A stretch of DNA of 64,000 nt, taken from positions 1,067,688-1,131,687 of the forward strand of contig NZ_JACYFT010000001.1 in NCBI RefSeq assembly GCF_014837235.1, read 5' to 3'. Of this stretch, positions 10,458 through 18,654 are shown piece by piece. Under the pieces are notes generated by a model, which was not told the DNA's origin, made no database searches, and saw nothing but the letters and a program-made list of their open reading frames with translations. The position numbers and the translations under genes were made by a program. How positions within the stretch are numbered: position 1 is the stretch's first letter; every line of letters starts with the position of its first letter. This DNA comes from Limnohabitans radicicola. Lineage in GTDB: Bacteria > Pseudomonadota > Gammaproteobacteria > Burkholderiales > Burkholderiaceae_C.

Positions 10458-10869
10458 GTCTCTTTCCTGTCTGGTTCTGAGGCGCGGTGTTGCCCACAGG
10501 CATGATGCCCTGGGCGCCACCGGCCTGGGCGCGTGTGGCCAGCGCCTCCAGGCCTTCGTGTCGGTAGCAAACGCTGCGCAGCAACATGGGCAAATTGGCC
10601 CCTGTGACCAAGCGTGTGCTGGGGGTGTCGTTGAGCTTTTGCGCCACGTTGCAAGGGGTGGCACCGAACACATCGCTGAGCAGCAAGACCCCGTCTGTGC
10701 CCAATTGCTGCAGGGCTTGCTCGGCGCGGCTCAAAGTGGCTTCGGGGGCTTCGTCGGCCAGCACATCGATGGCCTGCACCCCGGCTGCACAGTCCGGAAA
10801 AACATGCAGCGCACACTCGCGCAAGGCACTGGCCAGCGGAGCGTGGGCGATGATGAGGATGCCGTTCAT
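10426..10869 (-). CDS. PTS EIIA component, mannose family
   Basis: A 147-residue EIIA(Man)-type domain without the EIIB half found in E. coli ManX. The active-site histidine is His9 in GILIIAHAPLASAL, and DVFGATPCNVAQKL near residue 70 and VTGANLPMLLRS near 93 are typical. The ATG at 10869 has GAGG six bases upstream and lies one base after the MFS transporter stop, so it is tightly coupled to that gene. The C-terminal dozen residues are encoded by sequence shared with the start of ptsH. In betaproteobacteria such stand-alone EIIA(Man) proteins are thought to act in regulation. Confidence 0.93.
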   Translation of the reverse strand: MNGILIIAHAPLASALRECALHVFPDCAAGVQAIDVLADEAPEATLSRAEQALQQLGTDGVLLLSDVFGATPCNVAQKLNDTPSTRLVTGANLPMLLRSVCYRHEGLEALATRAQAGGAQGIMPVGNTAPQNQTGKRHVPSHHDHQQ

Positions 10870-10870
10870 A

Positions 10871-12145
10871 TCAGACCTCATTATCGGCTTTGTTCAGCAG
10901 GAAATAGAGCCAGGACAGGAACGAACACACCCCAAAGACCGTGAACGCCGCCTGGTAGGCCGCAACACGCGCCAAACCCAGGGTCATGGCCAAATCGATC
11001 AGCAAGCCGATGCCCCACTGCACCACAAACACCCCGGCAAAAATCACCAGGTTATAGGCCGACAGGGCCCGCCCGGCCAAGTGAGGTGGGAATGCCATGC
11101 CCACGGCAGGTTGCGCCAGCGAGACAAAGGTGCTGGTCACGCAAAACACCGACAGCACACCCGCAGCCCAGGCCCCCGCCGATGGCCCCATGACGACGAG
11201 GCCAGCCAAGGTCACAAGGTTGAGCGGCATGCCCCAGGCGATCAGACGGTTGGCGCGAATGCCCCGCCGAGCCAGGCCCGGCGTGACCCAACCCCACACC
11301 CAGAAAGCCACCAGCATCGCCAAGTTGATGACGAACAGGCCTGTAGCGGACTCGATGGGCGTCCAACCTGCCACCTGCGTCATCCAGGGCCCGGCCCACA
11401 AAGTCTGCATGGCGACCAGACCGCCATAGCTGAAAAAGCCGATGGGGGTCATGCGCCAGAAATAGCGGCTGCGCCAGACTTCCCGATAACTGCCGTCGTC
11501 ATCCGCTGCAGCGCTTGTGGCCGATGGGCTGCTGGTTTGCCAGCGCGGCACCACCCACAAAATCAGCAGCATGGCCAGCGCAATGCCCACGCCCAACACG
11601 ATAAACAGGGGCCGCCAGCCCCAGATCGGCATCAGCCACTGCACGGGCAGTGTGGACGACAGCATGCCCAGCGAGCCGGTCATCAGCATCCAGGAGTTGG
11701 TGCGCAGCTGGGTGCTGGCGTCAAACCAACGCCGGTAGCCCGTGAGCGGCGCCATCAGGCAGGCGCTCACCCCCACGCCGCACAGCATACGGGCCAGCAG
11801 CAGACCGACAAAGTTGTCTGCTGCAGCAAAGGCCAGACAACCCAGCACCGCCACCGACAGGAAGGCCAGGATCACGTTTTTGGGGCCATGGCGGTCCAGC
11901 CAGCGCCCCAGCGGTAACTGCGTGAGCGAAAAACCCAAAAAGTAGCCTCCGGCCAGCAGCCCCAGGTCTTTGGCCGACAGGCCCAGCTCCTGCGTCAATG
12001 TGGGCGAGAGCGTGGCCGTGATGGCGCGCACCAGAGCCGAAAAGAAGTACGCCACGGCAAACGCCAGAAAGACGGCCACCGCCAAGCGACGCGGCAGGTG
12101 GGCATGGCCGGCGACAGGTGCCGACGTGGGTGCAGCGGCGCTCAT
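10871..12145 (-). CDS. MFS transporter
   Basis: A 424-residue major facilitator protein with about twelve hydrophobic segments. The loop after helix 2 reads GRWLDRHGPKNVILAF near residue 76 (the MFS motif A position), and helix 4-5 contains LARMLCGVGVSACLMAPLTGYRRWF. The substrate is unknown. Its ATG overlaps the stop of the upstream lipoprotein by four bases and its stop is one base from the EIIA start, so it is in the same transcript as the PTS genes. Confidence 0.9.
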   Translation of the reverse strand: MSAAAPTSAPVAGHAHLPRRLAVAVFLAFAVAYFFSALVRAITATLSPTLTQELGLSAKDLGLLAGGYFLGFSLTQLPLGRWLDRHGPKNVILAFLSVAVLGCLAFAAADNFVGLLLARMLCGVGVSACLMAPLTGYRRWFDASTQLRTNSWMLMTGSLGMLSSTLPVQWLMPIWGWRPLFIVLGVGIALAMLLILWVVPRWQTSSPSATSAAADDDGSYREVWRSRYFWRMTPIGFFSYGGLVAMQTLWAGPWMTQVAGWTPIESATGLFVINLAMLVAFWVWGWVTPGLARRGIRANRLIAWGMPLNLVTLAGLVVMGPSAGAWAAGVLSVFCVTSTFVSLAQPAVGMAFPPHLAGRALSAYNLVIFAGVFVVQWGIGLLIDLAMTLGLARVAAYQAAFTVFGVCSFLSWLYFLLNKADNEV

Positions 12146-12666
12146 GGCTTGAAGCTTTCAAACAAGGTGTCGGCCAGCTCGGTGGGCGCTTGGCGGTCGT
12201 AGACGGCGGCATGGACCAGGCGCACATGGTCGCCCTCCACAAAAGCACCCCAAGCTGCTTGCGCGTTCACCGCTTGGCCATCCGTGCGCAGCCCCTGCGC
12301 GCTCACACGCTGGGCCGCAGGCAAGGGCAGCATGCCCGGACGGGCCCAGGCCTGGCGCTGCGGGTCCTGAGCCACCATGTTGGCCAGCGTCGCCTGCTGC
12401 CAGCCTTGCAACACGGCATTGGCGTCGGCGCCAGACGGCAAAGCCGCGGTCATCACCGCCACCATGGCAGAACCCGACTCGCAACCGGCCACCTGCAAAT
12501 TCACGGGCAAACCGCCCAGCGGCACTTGGCGCGTGGTGCGGTCGGGTTTGCAAGGCAGGTCGGCCTTGAAGTTGGTGCCCTCAAAACCCGTTTGCCGCCA
12601 ATTGAGGTCCGGGCTGCAGCCCATCAGCGCCATGGCCGACAACACCCACAACAGTAATTTATGCAT
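12142..12666 (-). CDS. Putative lipoprotein of unknown function
   Basis: A 174-residue protein from MHKLLLWVLSAMALMGC; the LMGC lipobox puts the lipidated cysteine at residue 17, so it should be anchored in the cell envelope. The mature part has a few conserved-looking cysteines (LPCKPD and VAGCESG) that may form a disulfide, and no recognised catalytic motif. It heads the operon with the MFS transporter and PTS genes, overlapping the transporter start by four bases. I do not recognise the family. Confidence 0.75.
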   Translation of the reverse strand: MHKLLLWVLSAMALMGCSPDLNWRQTGFEGTNFKADLPCKPDRTTRQVPLGGLPVNLQVAGCESGSAMVAVMTAALPSGADANAVLQGWQQATLANMVAQDPQRQAWARPGMLPLPAAQRVSAQGLRTDGQAVNAQAAWGAFVEGDHVRLVHAAVYDRQAPTELADTLFESFKP

Positions 12667-12774
12667 CCGGTGATTATGCGGGGCCACCTCCCCACCCCTT
12701 GTCACCTCGGTCTGGGTGGCCCGGCTTCCACCATGGCGACAAGCGGCTGTGCGCTTTTTCGCGACAATGGCTGC

Positions 12775-14019
12775 ATGAACTCACTCGATGGCATCCGCGT
12801 TCTTGATTTGTCCCGCGTTCTGGCGGGCCCCTGGTGCACCCAGACCCTGGCCGACTTGGGGGCCGATGTGATCAAGATCGAACGCCCCGGCAACGGCGAC
12901 GACACCCGCAGCTGGGGCCCCCCTTTTTTGAAAGACGCCCAAGGCCAGGACACGGCTGAGGCAGCATATTACCTGGGCACCAACCGCAACAAGCGCTCGG
13001 TGACCTGCGACATCGCCCAACCTGAGGGGCAGGCGCTGATCCGCGAGCTGGTCCAACATTGCAATGTGTTCATCGAAAACTTCAAGGTCGGCGACATGGC
13101 CCGCTACGGCCTGGACTACGCCAGCCTGTCGGTCCTCAACCCCAAGCTGGTGTACTGCAGCGTGACCGGTTTTGGCCAGACTGGCCCCTACCGCGAGCGT
13201 GCAGGCTACGACTATGCCGTGCAAGGCATGGGCGGGCTGATGAGCGTGACCGGTGAGCGCGACGACCTGGGCGGCGGCCCGCAAAAGGTGGGCGTGGCCG
13301 TGGCCGACCTGTTCACCGGCATGTATTCCACAGTGGCCATCCTGGCCGCCTTGCGCCACGCCGAGCGCACGGGCGAAGGCCAACACGTGGACATGGCCCT
13401 GCTCGACACCCAGGTGGCCATGCTGGCCAACCTGGGCGCCAACTACCTGGTCAGCGGCAAGGTGCCGGGCCGTGCGGGCAATGCCCACCAAAACATCGTG
13501 CCCTACCAGGTGTTCGAGGTGAAAGCCCCCGCAGGTGCCGCCCCGGGCAGCCGCGACCACCTGATCCTGGCCGTGGGCAACGATGGCCAATTTGCCAAAT
13601 ACTGCGCCGTGGCGGGTGTGCCCGAGATGGCCAAAGACCCGCGCTACGCGCTGAACGCCGACCGCGTCCGCCACCGCGCCGAGCTGGTGCCCCAACTCGA
13701 AGCCATCATGATGACCCGCACCAAAGCCGACTGGCTGCCCGCGCTGGAGGCGGCCAAAGTGCCTTGCGGGGCCATCAACAACCTGGCCGAAGTCTTTGCC
13801 GACGAGCACGTGCAGGCACGCCAGATGGTCCACACCTGGCAGCACCCGATCGAACCCGACCTGAAACTGGTGGCCAGCCCGATCAAGATGAGCCGCACAC
13901 CTGTGCGACAAGACCTGCCACCTCCCCTGCTGGGTCAGCACACGGGCGATGTGCTGCGCGACGTGCTGGGCTACAGCGCCGAACAACAAAGCGCACTGCG
14001 CGCCAAGGGGGTGATCTGA
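12775..14019 (+). CDS. CaiB/BaiF (family III) CoA-transferase
   Basis: A 414-residue class III CoA-transferase, which swaps CoA between carboxylic acids. It starts MNSLDGIRVLDLSRVLAGPWC, has the nucleotide-binding segment ADLGADVIKIERPGNGDDTRSWGPP near residue 30, and KNFIENFKVGDMARYGLDY-like and YDYAVQGMGGLMSVTG stretches. The catalytic aspartate is expected in AVADLFTGMYS near residue 180. The acid substrate cannot be read from sequence. It overlaps the following hydrolase by one base (TGATG). Confidence 0.93.
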   Translation: MNSLDGIRVLDLSRVLAGPWCTQTLADLGADVIKIERPGNGDDTRSWGPPFLKDAQGQDTAEAAYYLGTNRNKRSVTCDIAQPEGQALIRELVQHCNVFIENFKVGDMARYGLDYASLSVLNPKLVYCSVTGFGQTGPYRERAGYDYAVQGMGGLMSVTGERDDLGGGPQKVGVAVADLFTGMYSTVAILAALRHAERTGEGQHVDMALLDTQVAMLANLGANYLVSGKVPGRAGNAHQNIVPYQVFEVKAPAGAAPGSRDHLILAVGNDGQFAKYCAVAGVPEMAKDPRYALNADRVRHRAELVPQLEAIMMTRTKADWLPALEAAKVPCGAINNLAEVFADEHVQARQMVHTWQHPIEPDLKLVASPIKMSRTPVRQDLPPPLLGQHTGDVLRDVLGYSAEQQSALRAKGVI

Positions 14020-14747
14020 TGGCGAACTACCTGCTGGTGCATGGCGCATGGCACGGGGCGTGGTGCTGGCAGCGCGTTCTGCCCGCTCTGATGCAGGCCG
14101 GGCACCGCGCACACGCCGTCACCCTGACGGGGGTGGGCGAACGCGCGCACCTGCTGCACCCGGGCATTGACCTGGAAACGCACATCGCCGACGTGATGAT
14201 GGCCATGGATACCGAAGAACTGGACGATGTGATCCTGGTCGTGCATTCCTACGCGGGCATGCTGGGCACCGCGGTGGCCGATCGCCGGCCTGAACGCCTC
14301 AAGCACCTGGTCTACCTCGATGCCGTGCTGCCCAAACCCGGCGAGAGCTGGAGCAGCACCCACGCCAGTGCCACACGCAACGCCCGCATCGCAGCGTCAG
14401 AGGCCACGCCGCTGCGCAGCTTTCCAGCGCCCGACGCTTCGGTGTTTGGCCTGTCCGATGCCGACCACGCCTGGGTGCAACGGCGCCAGACGCCCCACCC
14501 CGGGGGACCTTACACGCACGTGCTGCAGTTCGATCCGCAGCGCGTGGCGTCGGTGCCGCGCACCTTCATCAACTGCACCGAGCCGCCCCTGGGCACAATC
14601 GAGATCAGCCGTCAGCGCATGGTCGATCCCAAATTCTGGGACGGGGCTTGGTTGCCCCAGTCCAGCATTGTGGAAATGAAGACCGGTCACGACCCGATGG
14701 TGAGCGACCCCGAGGGGCTGGTGCGCATCTTGAAGTCCATCGCCTAA
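14019..14747 (+). CDS. Alpha/beta hydrolase, methyl-esterase-like
   Basis: A 242-residue alpha/beta hydrolase. The start MANYLLVHGAWHGAWCWQRV is the oxyanion-hole region of the plant salicylate-binding/methyl-esterase family and related bacterial esterases. The nucleophile is Ser77 in VVHSYAGM (a histidine replaces the first glycine of GxSxG) and the catalytic histidine is in KTGHDPMVS near residue 224. Translation is coupled to the CoA-transferase upstream, so it may hydrolyse an ester or lactone in the same catabolic route; the substrate is unknown. Confidence 0.85.
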   Translation: MANYLLVHGAWHGAWCWQRVLPALMQAGHRAHAVTLTGVGERAHLLHPGIDLETHIADVMMAMDTEELDDVILVVHSYAGMLGTAVADRRPERLKHLVYLDAVLPKPGESWSSTHASATRNARIAASEATPLRSFPAPDASVFGLSDADHAWVQRRQTPHPGGPYTHVLQFDPQRVASVPRTFINCTEPPLGTIEISRQRMVDPKFWDGAWLPQSSIVEMKTGHDPMVSDPEGLVRILKSIA

Positions 14748-14808
14748 AGCGGGAGTTGCCACGGGCTTTCCTGCAGCAGGCGAGCCAGCCCCCCTTGGGC
14801 CTTTTACA

Positions 14809-15303
14809 ATGAACGACATGCGTCGCCTGATCCTTCCTGCCCTCTTGCTCTCAGCCGCCTTGGCTTTGCCAGGCTGCGGCCAGGAACAGGCGCCCGAGTC
14901 CTCGTTCGTGCTCTTGGACGGCTCCAAGCTCAGCTCGTCCCAGCTCAAGGGCAAGGTCACGCTGGTCAATTTTTGGGCCACCAGCTGCACCACCTGCGTG
15001 GCCGAAATGCCCGAGGTGGTGGCCACCTACCAGCAGTACAAGGACAAAGGCTACGACACCCTGGCCGTGGCCATGAGCTACGACCCGCCCAGCTATGTGG
15101 TCAACTTCACGCAAACCCGCCAGCTGCCCTTCAAGGTGGCCATCGACAACACGGGGGCCGTGGCCAAAGCCTGGGGCGATGTGAAGCTCACGCCCACAAC
15201 CTACCTGGTCAACAAGCGCGGCGAGATCGTCAAACGCTATGTAGGGACACCGGACTTCAACGAGCTGCACCGCCTCATCGAGAAGCTGCTCGCCGAAGCC
15301 TGA
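14809..15303 (+). CDS. TlpA-like thioredoxin-fold lipoprotein
   Basis: A 164-residue periplasmic thiol-disulfide protein. The N-terminus ends in a lipobox (ALPGC, cysteine 23), so it is membrane anchored. The thioredoxin fold carries the redox pair C60-TT-C63 in FWATSCTTCVAEMPE, plus the cis-proline region TPTTYLVNKRGEI near residue 128. Such TlpA/ResA proteins reduce disulfides during cytochrome c maturation or protect envelope proteins. It lies 14 nt from the convergent cytochrome c' gene, a suggestive but not proven link. An alternative start (MRRLIL) is nine bases downstream. Confidence 0.9.
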   Translation: MNDMRRLILPALLLSAALALPGCGQEQAPESSFVLLDGSKLSSSQLKGKVTLVNFWATSCTTCVAEMPEVVATYQQYKDKGYDTLAVAMSYDPPSYVVNFTQTRQLPFKVAIDNTGAVAKAWGDVKLTPTTYLVNKRGEIVKRYVGTPDFNELHRLIEKLLAEA

Positions 15304-15317
15304 GGCCCAAGCCCTCG

Positions 15318-15767
15318 TCAGTCTTTGCGGAAGTTGTCGTGGCAGGCCTTGCAACTGGCGCCCGCCGGGCCCACGGCGGCCTTGAGTGCGTCCAGGCTAC
15401 CGCTTCTGGCCGCTGCCACCACCTTGGCCAGTTCGGCCTGGCTCTTGTCAGCGGCGTCCTTGAACTTGCCCGCCTCGGTCCAGATCTCATGTTTGGCACG
15501 TGTTTCGCCTTTGTCGGTGCCTTCGCCGAACGCGGCCCAGGGCAGTTTGGCCACAGTGGCGATCACGTCGGCGTTTTCGGAAGCGGCCTTGGCGTCATAA
15601 GGCGCCCGGCCATTGGCCATGGCCGCCAAACGACCAAAGTGTGAGCCCAGCACCGTGAAGCTGGCCTTGCGGTATTTGACCGCGTCTTCGGGTTTGGCAA
15701 ATTGGGCTTGTGCTGGCATGGCCAGGGCCGCAACCAGCACACTGGCCAAAGTGATGAATTTGTTCAT
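15318..15767 (-). CDS. Cytochrome c'
   Basis: A 149-residue secreted class II cytochrome c. A signal peptide ends near residue 21 (AMPAQAQ). The mature four-helix protein has heme-binding CKACH at residues 139-143 close to the C-terminus, the layout of cytochrome c', with the arginine ligand-side segment ARKYRKASFTVLGSHFG-like near residue 32. Members bind NO or handle oxidative and nitrosative stress in the periplasm. It is divergent from a cytochrome b561 gene 81 nt away, a common pairing for this family. Confidence 0.93.
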   Translation of the reverse strand: MNKFITLASVLVAALAMPAQAQFAKPEDAVKYRKASFTVLGSHFGRLAAMANGRAPYDAKAASENADVIATVAKLPWAAFGEGTDKGETRAKHEIWTEAGKFKDAADKSQAELAKVVAAARSGSLDALKAAVGPAGASCKACHDNFRKD

Positions 15768-15848
15768 GTGTCTCTCTCAAATGGTGGATGATGTGGACTT
15801 TCCAGTCTCGCATGTTTTGATTTTTTGTGCATCAGGGAGTGCCCTTTG

Positions 15849-16514
15849 ATGGTGAAAGTTCGTGTTTGGGATCTGCCCACCCGTGTTTTTCACGGGACGT
15901 TGGCCTTGTCTGTGGTCGGCTTGGTCGTCTCTGGCCAATGGGGCGGCGACGCCATGCTGTGGCATTTCCGCTTCGGCTACGCCGTGCTCACGCTGCTGTT
16001 GTTTCGCCTGTGCTGGGGCTTTGTGGGCGGGCATTGGTCGCGCTGGTGGCAACTGCCGCTGTCTTGGCGCAGCTTGATGGCCTACAGGCAAGGTCTGCGC
16101 CAGCCAATGCTGACCACGGGACACAACCCGGCGGGCTCCTGGTCGGTGCTGGCCATGTTGTGCTGGCTGGCCTTGCAGGTCGGCACGGGCCTGATCAGTG
16201 ACGACGAAATCGCCAATGCGGGCCCCTTGACCTCGCTGGTCTCGGGTGCAGCGGTCAGTGCCGCCACCGCTTGGCACAAAGGCCTTGGCAAAGGGCTGGT
16301 GCTGGTCTTGGTCGCGTTGCATGTGGGCGCTGTGGCTTGGTACAAATGGCGCAAGCATCAGAACCTGATGAGCGCCATGCTGCACGGCGACAAAATGGTG
16401 GACAGCGCGGTGCCTGCATCGCGCGATGACCTCATCACCCGCTTGGGCGCCTGTGTGGTGTTGCTGCTTTGCGCGCTGGCAGTGCGCTGGGCCCTGTCCC
16501 TGGGTACGGCCTGA
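15849..16514 (+). CDS. Cytochrome b561 (b-type cytochrome)
   Basis: A 221-residue inner-membrane di-heme cytochrome b. The start MVKVRVWDLPTRVFHGTLAL gives helix 1 with His15; further membrane histidines are in AMLWHFRFGYAVL, TAWHKGL and VLVALHVGAVAWYKWR, the usual heme ligands of the bacterial b561 group. It probably passes electrons from the quinone pool to a periplasmic partner, plausibly the cytochrome c' encoded divergently. The ATG at 15849 is preceded by GGGAG at about 9 nt. Confidence 0.9.
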   Translation: MVKVRVWDLPTRVFHGTLALSVVGLVVSGQWGGDAMLWHFRFGYAVLTLLLFRLCWGFVGGHWSRWWQLPLSWRSLMAYRQGLRQPMLTTGHNPAGSWSVLAMLCWLALQVGTGLISDDEIANAGPLTSLVSGAAVSAATAWHKGLGKGLVLVLVALHVGAVAWYKWRKHQNLMSAMLHGDKMVDSAVPASRDDLITRLGACVVLLLCALAVRWALSLGTA

Positions 16515-16572
16515 TGCCTGCCGATTGCACATCCAGCTACACTTTGCCTCTCTGCCACTCCACACACCGACC

Positions 16573-17064
16573 TTGAACTCGCATTCGATTGCCTTGAGCC
16601 CCCCCGTCAGCGCCGACGACTGGCGCGAGACGCGGGACATTTTCACCGAATACGCACGTAGCCTGGACGTGGATTTGTGCTTTCAGGGCTTTGATGAAGA
16701 ACTGGCCCAGCTGCCCGGTGACTACGCCCCACCCCGAGGCGCGCTTTTGCTGGCCAAAGTGGACGAGGCTGTTGCTGGCTGCTGTGCACTCAGGCCACTG
16801 GACGCGGCAGATTACCCCAACGCCGCCGAGATGAAACGGCTGTATGTGCGCAAGGCATTTCGCGGTTTTGGACTTGGCCGCCAATTGGCGGAGGCAATCC
16901 TGGATCAGGCTCGACTCGCGGGCTACAGCTGCGTGCTGCTGGACACACTCGACGACATGGAAGCGGCGCGTGCGCTCTACGAAGACCTGGGCTTTGAAGA
17001 GGTGCCGCCCTACTACCACAACCCCCATGCCGGGGCGCATTACCTGAAGGTCGACATCGACTGA
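16573..17064 (+). CDS. GNAT-family N-acetyltransferase
   Basis: A GNAT domain of about 163 residues. The acetyl-CoA-binding motif is VRKAFRGFGLGRQLAEAIL near residue 95, preceded by EMKRLYV and followed by LDTLDDMEAARALYEDLGF, typical of motif B. The substrate is not identifiable. No ATG fits: the frame continues upstream into the cytochrome b561 gene, so a TTG at 16573 (LNSHSIAL) is proposed; a second TTG lies 21 nt on. No clear ribosome binding site supports either, so the start is uncertain. Confidence 0.8.
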   Translation: MNSHSIALSPPVSADDWRETRDIFTEYARSLDVDLCFQGFDEELAQLPGDYAPPRGALLLAKVDEAVAGCCALRPLDAADYPNAAEMKRLYVRKAFRGFGLGRQLAEAILDQARLAGYSCVLLDTLDDMEAARALYEDLGFEEVPPYYHNPHAGAHYLKVDID

Positions 17065-17085
17065 ATCACCGCGACGGCGCCATGC

Positions 17086-17111
17086 AAAAGGGCTGCCTGA
17101 GCAGCCCTTTT
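17086..17111. terminator. Bidirectional terminator
   Basis: A perfect 11-bp stem (AAAAGGGCTGC / GCAGCCCTTTT) with a CTGA loop lies between the convergent GNAT and peroxiredoxin genes. The A-run on one side and T-run on the other let it work in both directions. Confidence 0.9.
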
Positions 17112-17133
17112 CAATGAATGGCCAAAGAGGCGG

Positions 17134-17640
17134 TCAGCCCTTGGCTTGGGCCAGCAAGGTAGCCGCGTCACTGACTTCAAATTTACCAGGGCCTTCGATG
17201 TTCAGGGTGACCACTTTGCCATCCTTGACGAGCATGGAATAGCGGTTGCTGCGCAGCCCCATGCCGCGGCTGGTCAAATCGAGTGTGAGGCCTGTGGCTT
17301 TGGTGAAGTCGGCACTGCCGTCTGCCAGCATGCGCACTTTGGCACCGGTCTTCTGGTCGCGCGCCCAGGCGCCCATGACGAAGGCGTCGTTCACGCTGAC
17401 GCACCAGATTTCGTCGACACCAACAGCCTTCAGGGCATCGAAATTTTCGACATAACCCGGCACGTGCTTGGCCGAGCAAGTGGGCGTGAAAGCGCCGGGC
17501 AAGGCAAACAAGGCGATGGTCTTGCCCGCTGTGGCTTTAGCCACATCGACCGGGTTGGGGCCAATGCTGCAACCGTTGCCCTCCACTTCAACGTATTCCA
17601 TCAGTGTGGCTGCGGGCAATGTATCTCCGACTTGGATCAT
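17134..17640 (-). CDS. Peroxiredoxin, Prx5/PrxII type
   Basis: A 168-residue thiol peroxidase reducing hydrogen peroxide and organic peroxides. The peroxidatic cysteine is Cys55 in LPGAFTPTCSAKHVPGY, the PxxxTxxC motif. SVNDAFVMGAWARDQ near residue 83 and a conserved-arginine segment SRGMGLRSNRYSMLVKDG near 124 are typical of the AhpE/Prx5 group that uses glutathione or glutaredoxin. It lies after the end of the S10 cluster but is separated from it by a terminator, so it has its own promoter. Confidence 0.95.
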   Translation of the reverse strand: MIQVGDTLPAATLMEYVEVEGNGCSIGPNPVDVAKATAGKTIALFALPGAFTPTCSAKHVPGYVENFDALKAVGVDEIWCVSVNDAFVMGAWARDQKTGAKVRMLADGSADFTKATGLTLDLTSRGMGLRSNRYSMLVKDGKVVTLNIEGPGKFEVSDAATLLAQAKG

Positions 17641-17670
17641 GGGGTCTCCTGTGTGATCAATGAATGGACG

Positions 17671-17703
17671 AAAAAAAACGACCCACCATTGTGGGTCGTT
17701 TTT
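17671..17703 (-). terminator. Terminator of the S10 ribosomal operon
   Basis: On the minus strand a 13-bp stem (AAAAACGACCCAC / GTGGGTCGTTTTT) with loop AATG ends in a run of eight T, 33 nt after rpsQ. It closes the str-S10 transcript, so the spc genes are not linked here. Confidence 0.92.
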
Positions 17704-17735
17704 CCGAAGTTTGCTTGCGTTGCAGCTTTTTGGGC

Positions 17736-18005
17736 TTAAACGGCAGCAGCCTTTTCAACCAGACGCGTTGCGATCCAGTTTTTGGTCTTCGAAATCGGCT
17801 TGCTTTCGGTGATTTCGATCATGTCGCCCAGGTGGTACTCACCCTTTTCGTCGTGCGCGTGGTACTTGCTCGACTTGGCAACGATCTTGCCGTAGAGGGC
17901 GTGCTTCACACGACGCTCCACCAGCACGGTCACGGTCTTGGCACGCTTGTCGCTGACCACCTTGCCAATCAAGGTGCGCTTGAGGGATGTTTTAGCTTCC
18001 GTCAT
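17736..18005 (-). CDS. rpsQ: 30S ribosomal protein S17
   Basis: Primary 16S rRNA-binding protein of the small subunit, OB fold. From ATG at 18005 it is 89 residues ([20 protein letters not shown]); a GTG six bases upstream is too close to the AGGAG site to be the start. The core [17 protein letters not shown] and the [17 protein letters not shown] segment are diagnostic. It is the last gene of the S10 operon and is followed by a strong terminator rather than by rplN. Confidence 0.98.
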   Translation of the reverse strand: MTEAKTSLKRTLIGKVVSDKRAKTVTVLVERRVKHALYGKIVAKSSKYHAHDEKGEYHLGDMIEITESKPISKTKNWIATRLVEKAAAV

Positions 18006-18014
18006 GGTCACTCC

Positions 18015-18209
18015 TTACTTGGCGGCTTGCTTTTCGGCAAGGATGGTTTTGGCACGAGCGATGGCACGGCGAGTCTGGCTCAACGTACCGGTGTTGCCGA
18101 GTTGTTGCGTGGCTTTTTGCATGCGCAGACCAAAGTGGGCTTTTTGCAGCTCTTTGATCTCGGCTTCAATACCAGCAACGTCTTTTTGGCGCAGTTCAGC
18201 AGCTTTCAT
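18015..18209 (-). CDS. rpmC: 50S ribosomal protein L29
   Basis: A 64-residue two-helix protein at the exit-tunnel side of the large subunit, near the trigger-factor and SRP docking site. It starts [20 protein letters not shown], contains [19 protein letters not shown], and ends in the basic helix [18 protein letters not shown]. It lies between rplP and rpsQ with 9-17 nt gaps, as in most bacteria. Confidence 0.97.
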   Translation of the reverse strand: MKAAELRQKDVAGIEAEIKELQKAHFGLRMQKATQQLGNTGTLSQTRRAIARAKTILAEKQAAK

Positions 18210-18226
18210 TTCTTCTCTCTCCTGAA

Positions 18227-18643
18227 TTACTGGCCAATCATGCGGGCCACGAAAGTGGTGCGCAGGGGCAACTTGGCCGCGGCCAATTTGAAGGCTTCAC
18301 GGGCCAACTCTTCAGGCACGCCCACGATTTCGTAGAGCACCTTACCGGGTTGGATTTCAGCCACATAGTACTCGGGGTTACCTTTACCGTTACCCATACG
18401 CACTTCAGCAGGCTTGGTGGAAATCGGCTTGTCAGGGAACACGCGAATCCAGATGCGGCCGCCACGTTTGACGTGACGGGAAATCGCACGGCGTGCGGCT
18501 TCGATCTGGCGGGCCGTCAAACGGCCACGGTCTGTGGACTTGAGACCGAAATCACCGAACGCCACCGTGTTACCACGGGTAGCGACGCCGGTGTTGCGGC
18601 CTTTCTGTTCCTTACGGAACTTTCTGCGAGCAGGTTGCAGCAT
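18227..18643 (-). CDS. rplP: 50S ribosomal protein L16
   Basis: A 138-residue protein near the A-site tRNA and peptidyl-transferase region. It begins [17 protein letters not shown] and has [20 protein letters not shown] near residue 29, [20 protein letters not shown] near 60 and [19 protein letters not shown] near 83, the last being the segment that contacts the tRNA. Length is normal. It follows rpsC by 11 nt. Confidence 0.99.
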   Translation of the reverse strand: MLQPARRKFRKEQKGRNTGVATRGNTVAFGDFGLKSTDRGRLTARQIEAARRAISRHVKRGGRIWIRVFPDKPISTKPAEVRMGNGKGNPEYYVAEIQPGKVLYEIVGVPEELAREAFKLAAAKLPLRTTFVARMIGQ

Positions 18644-18654
18644 GTTGTTACTCC

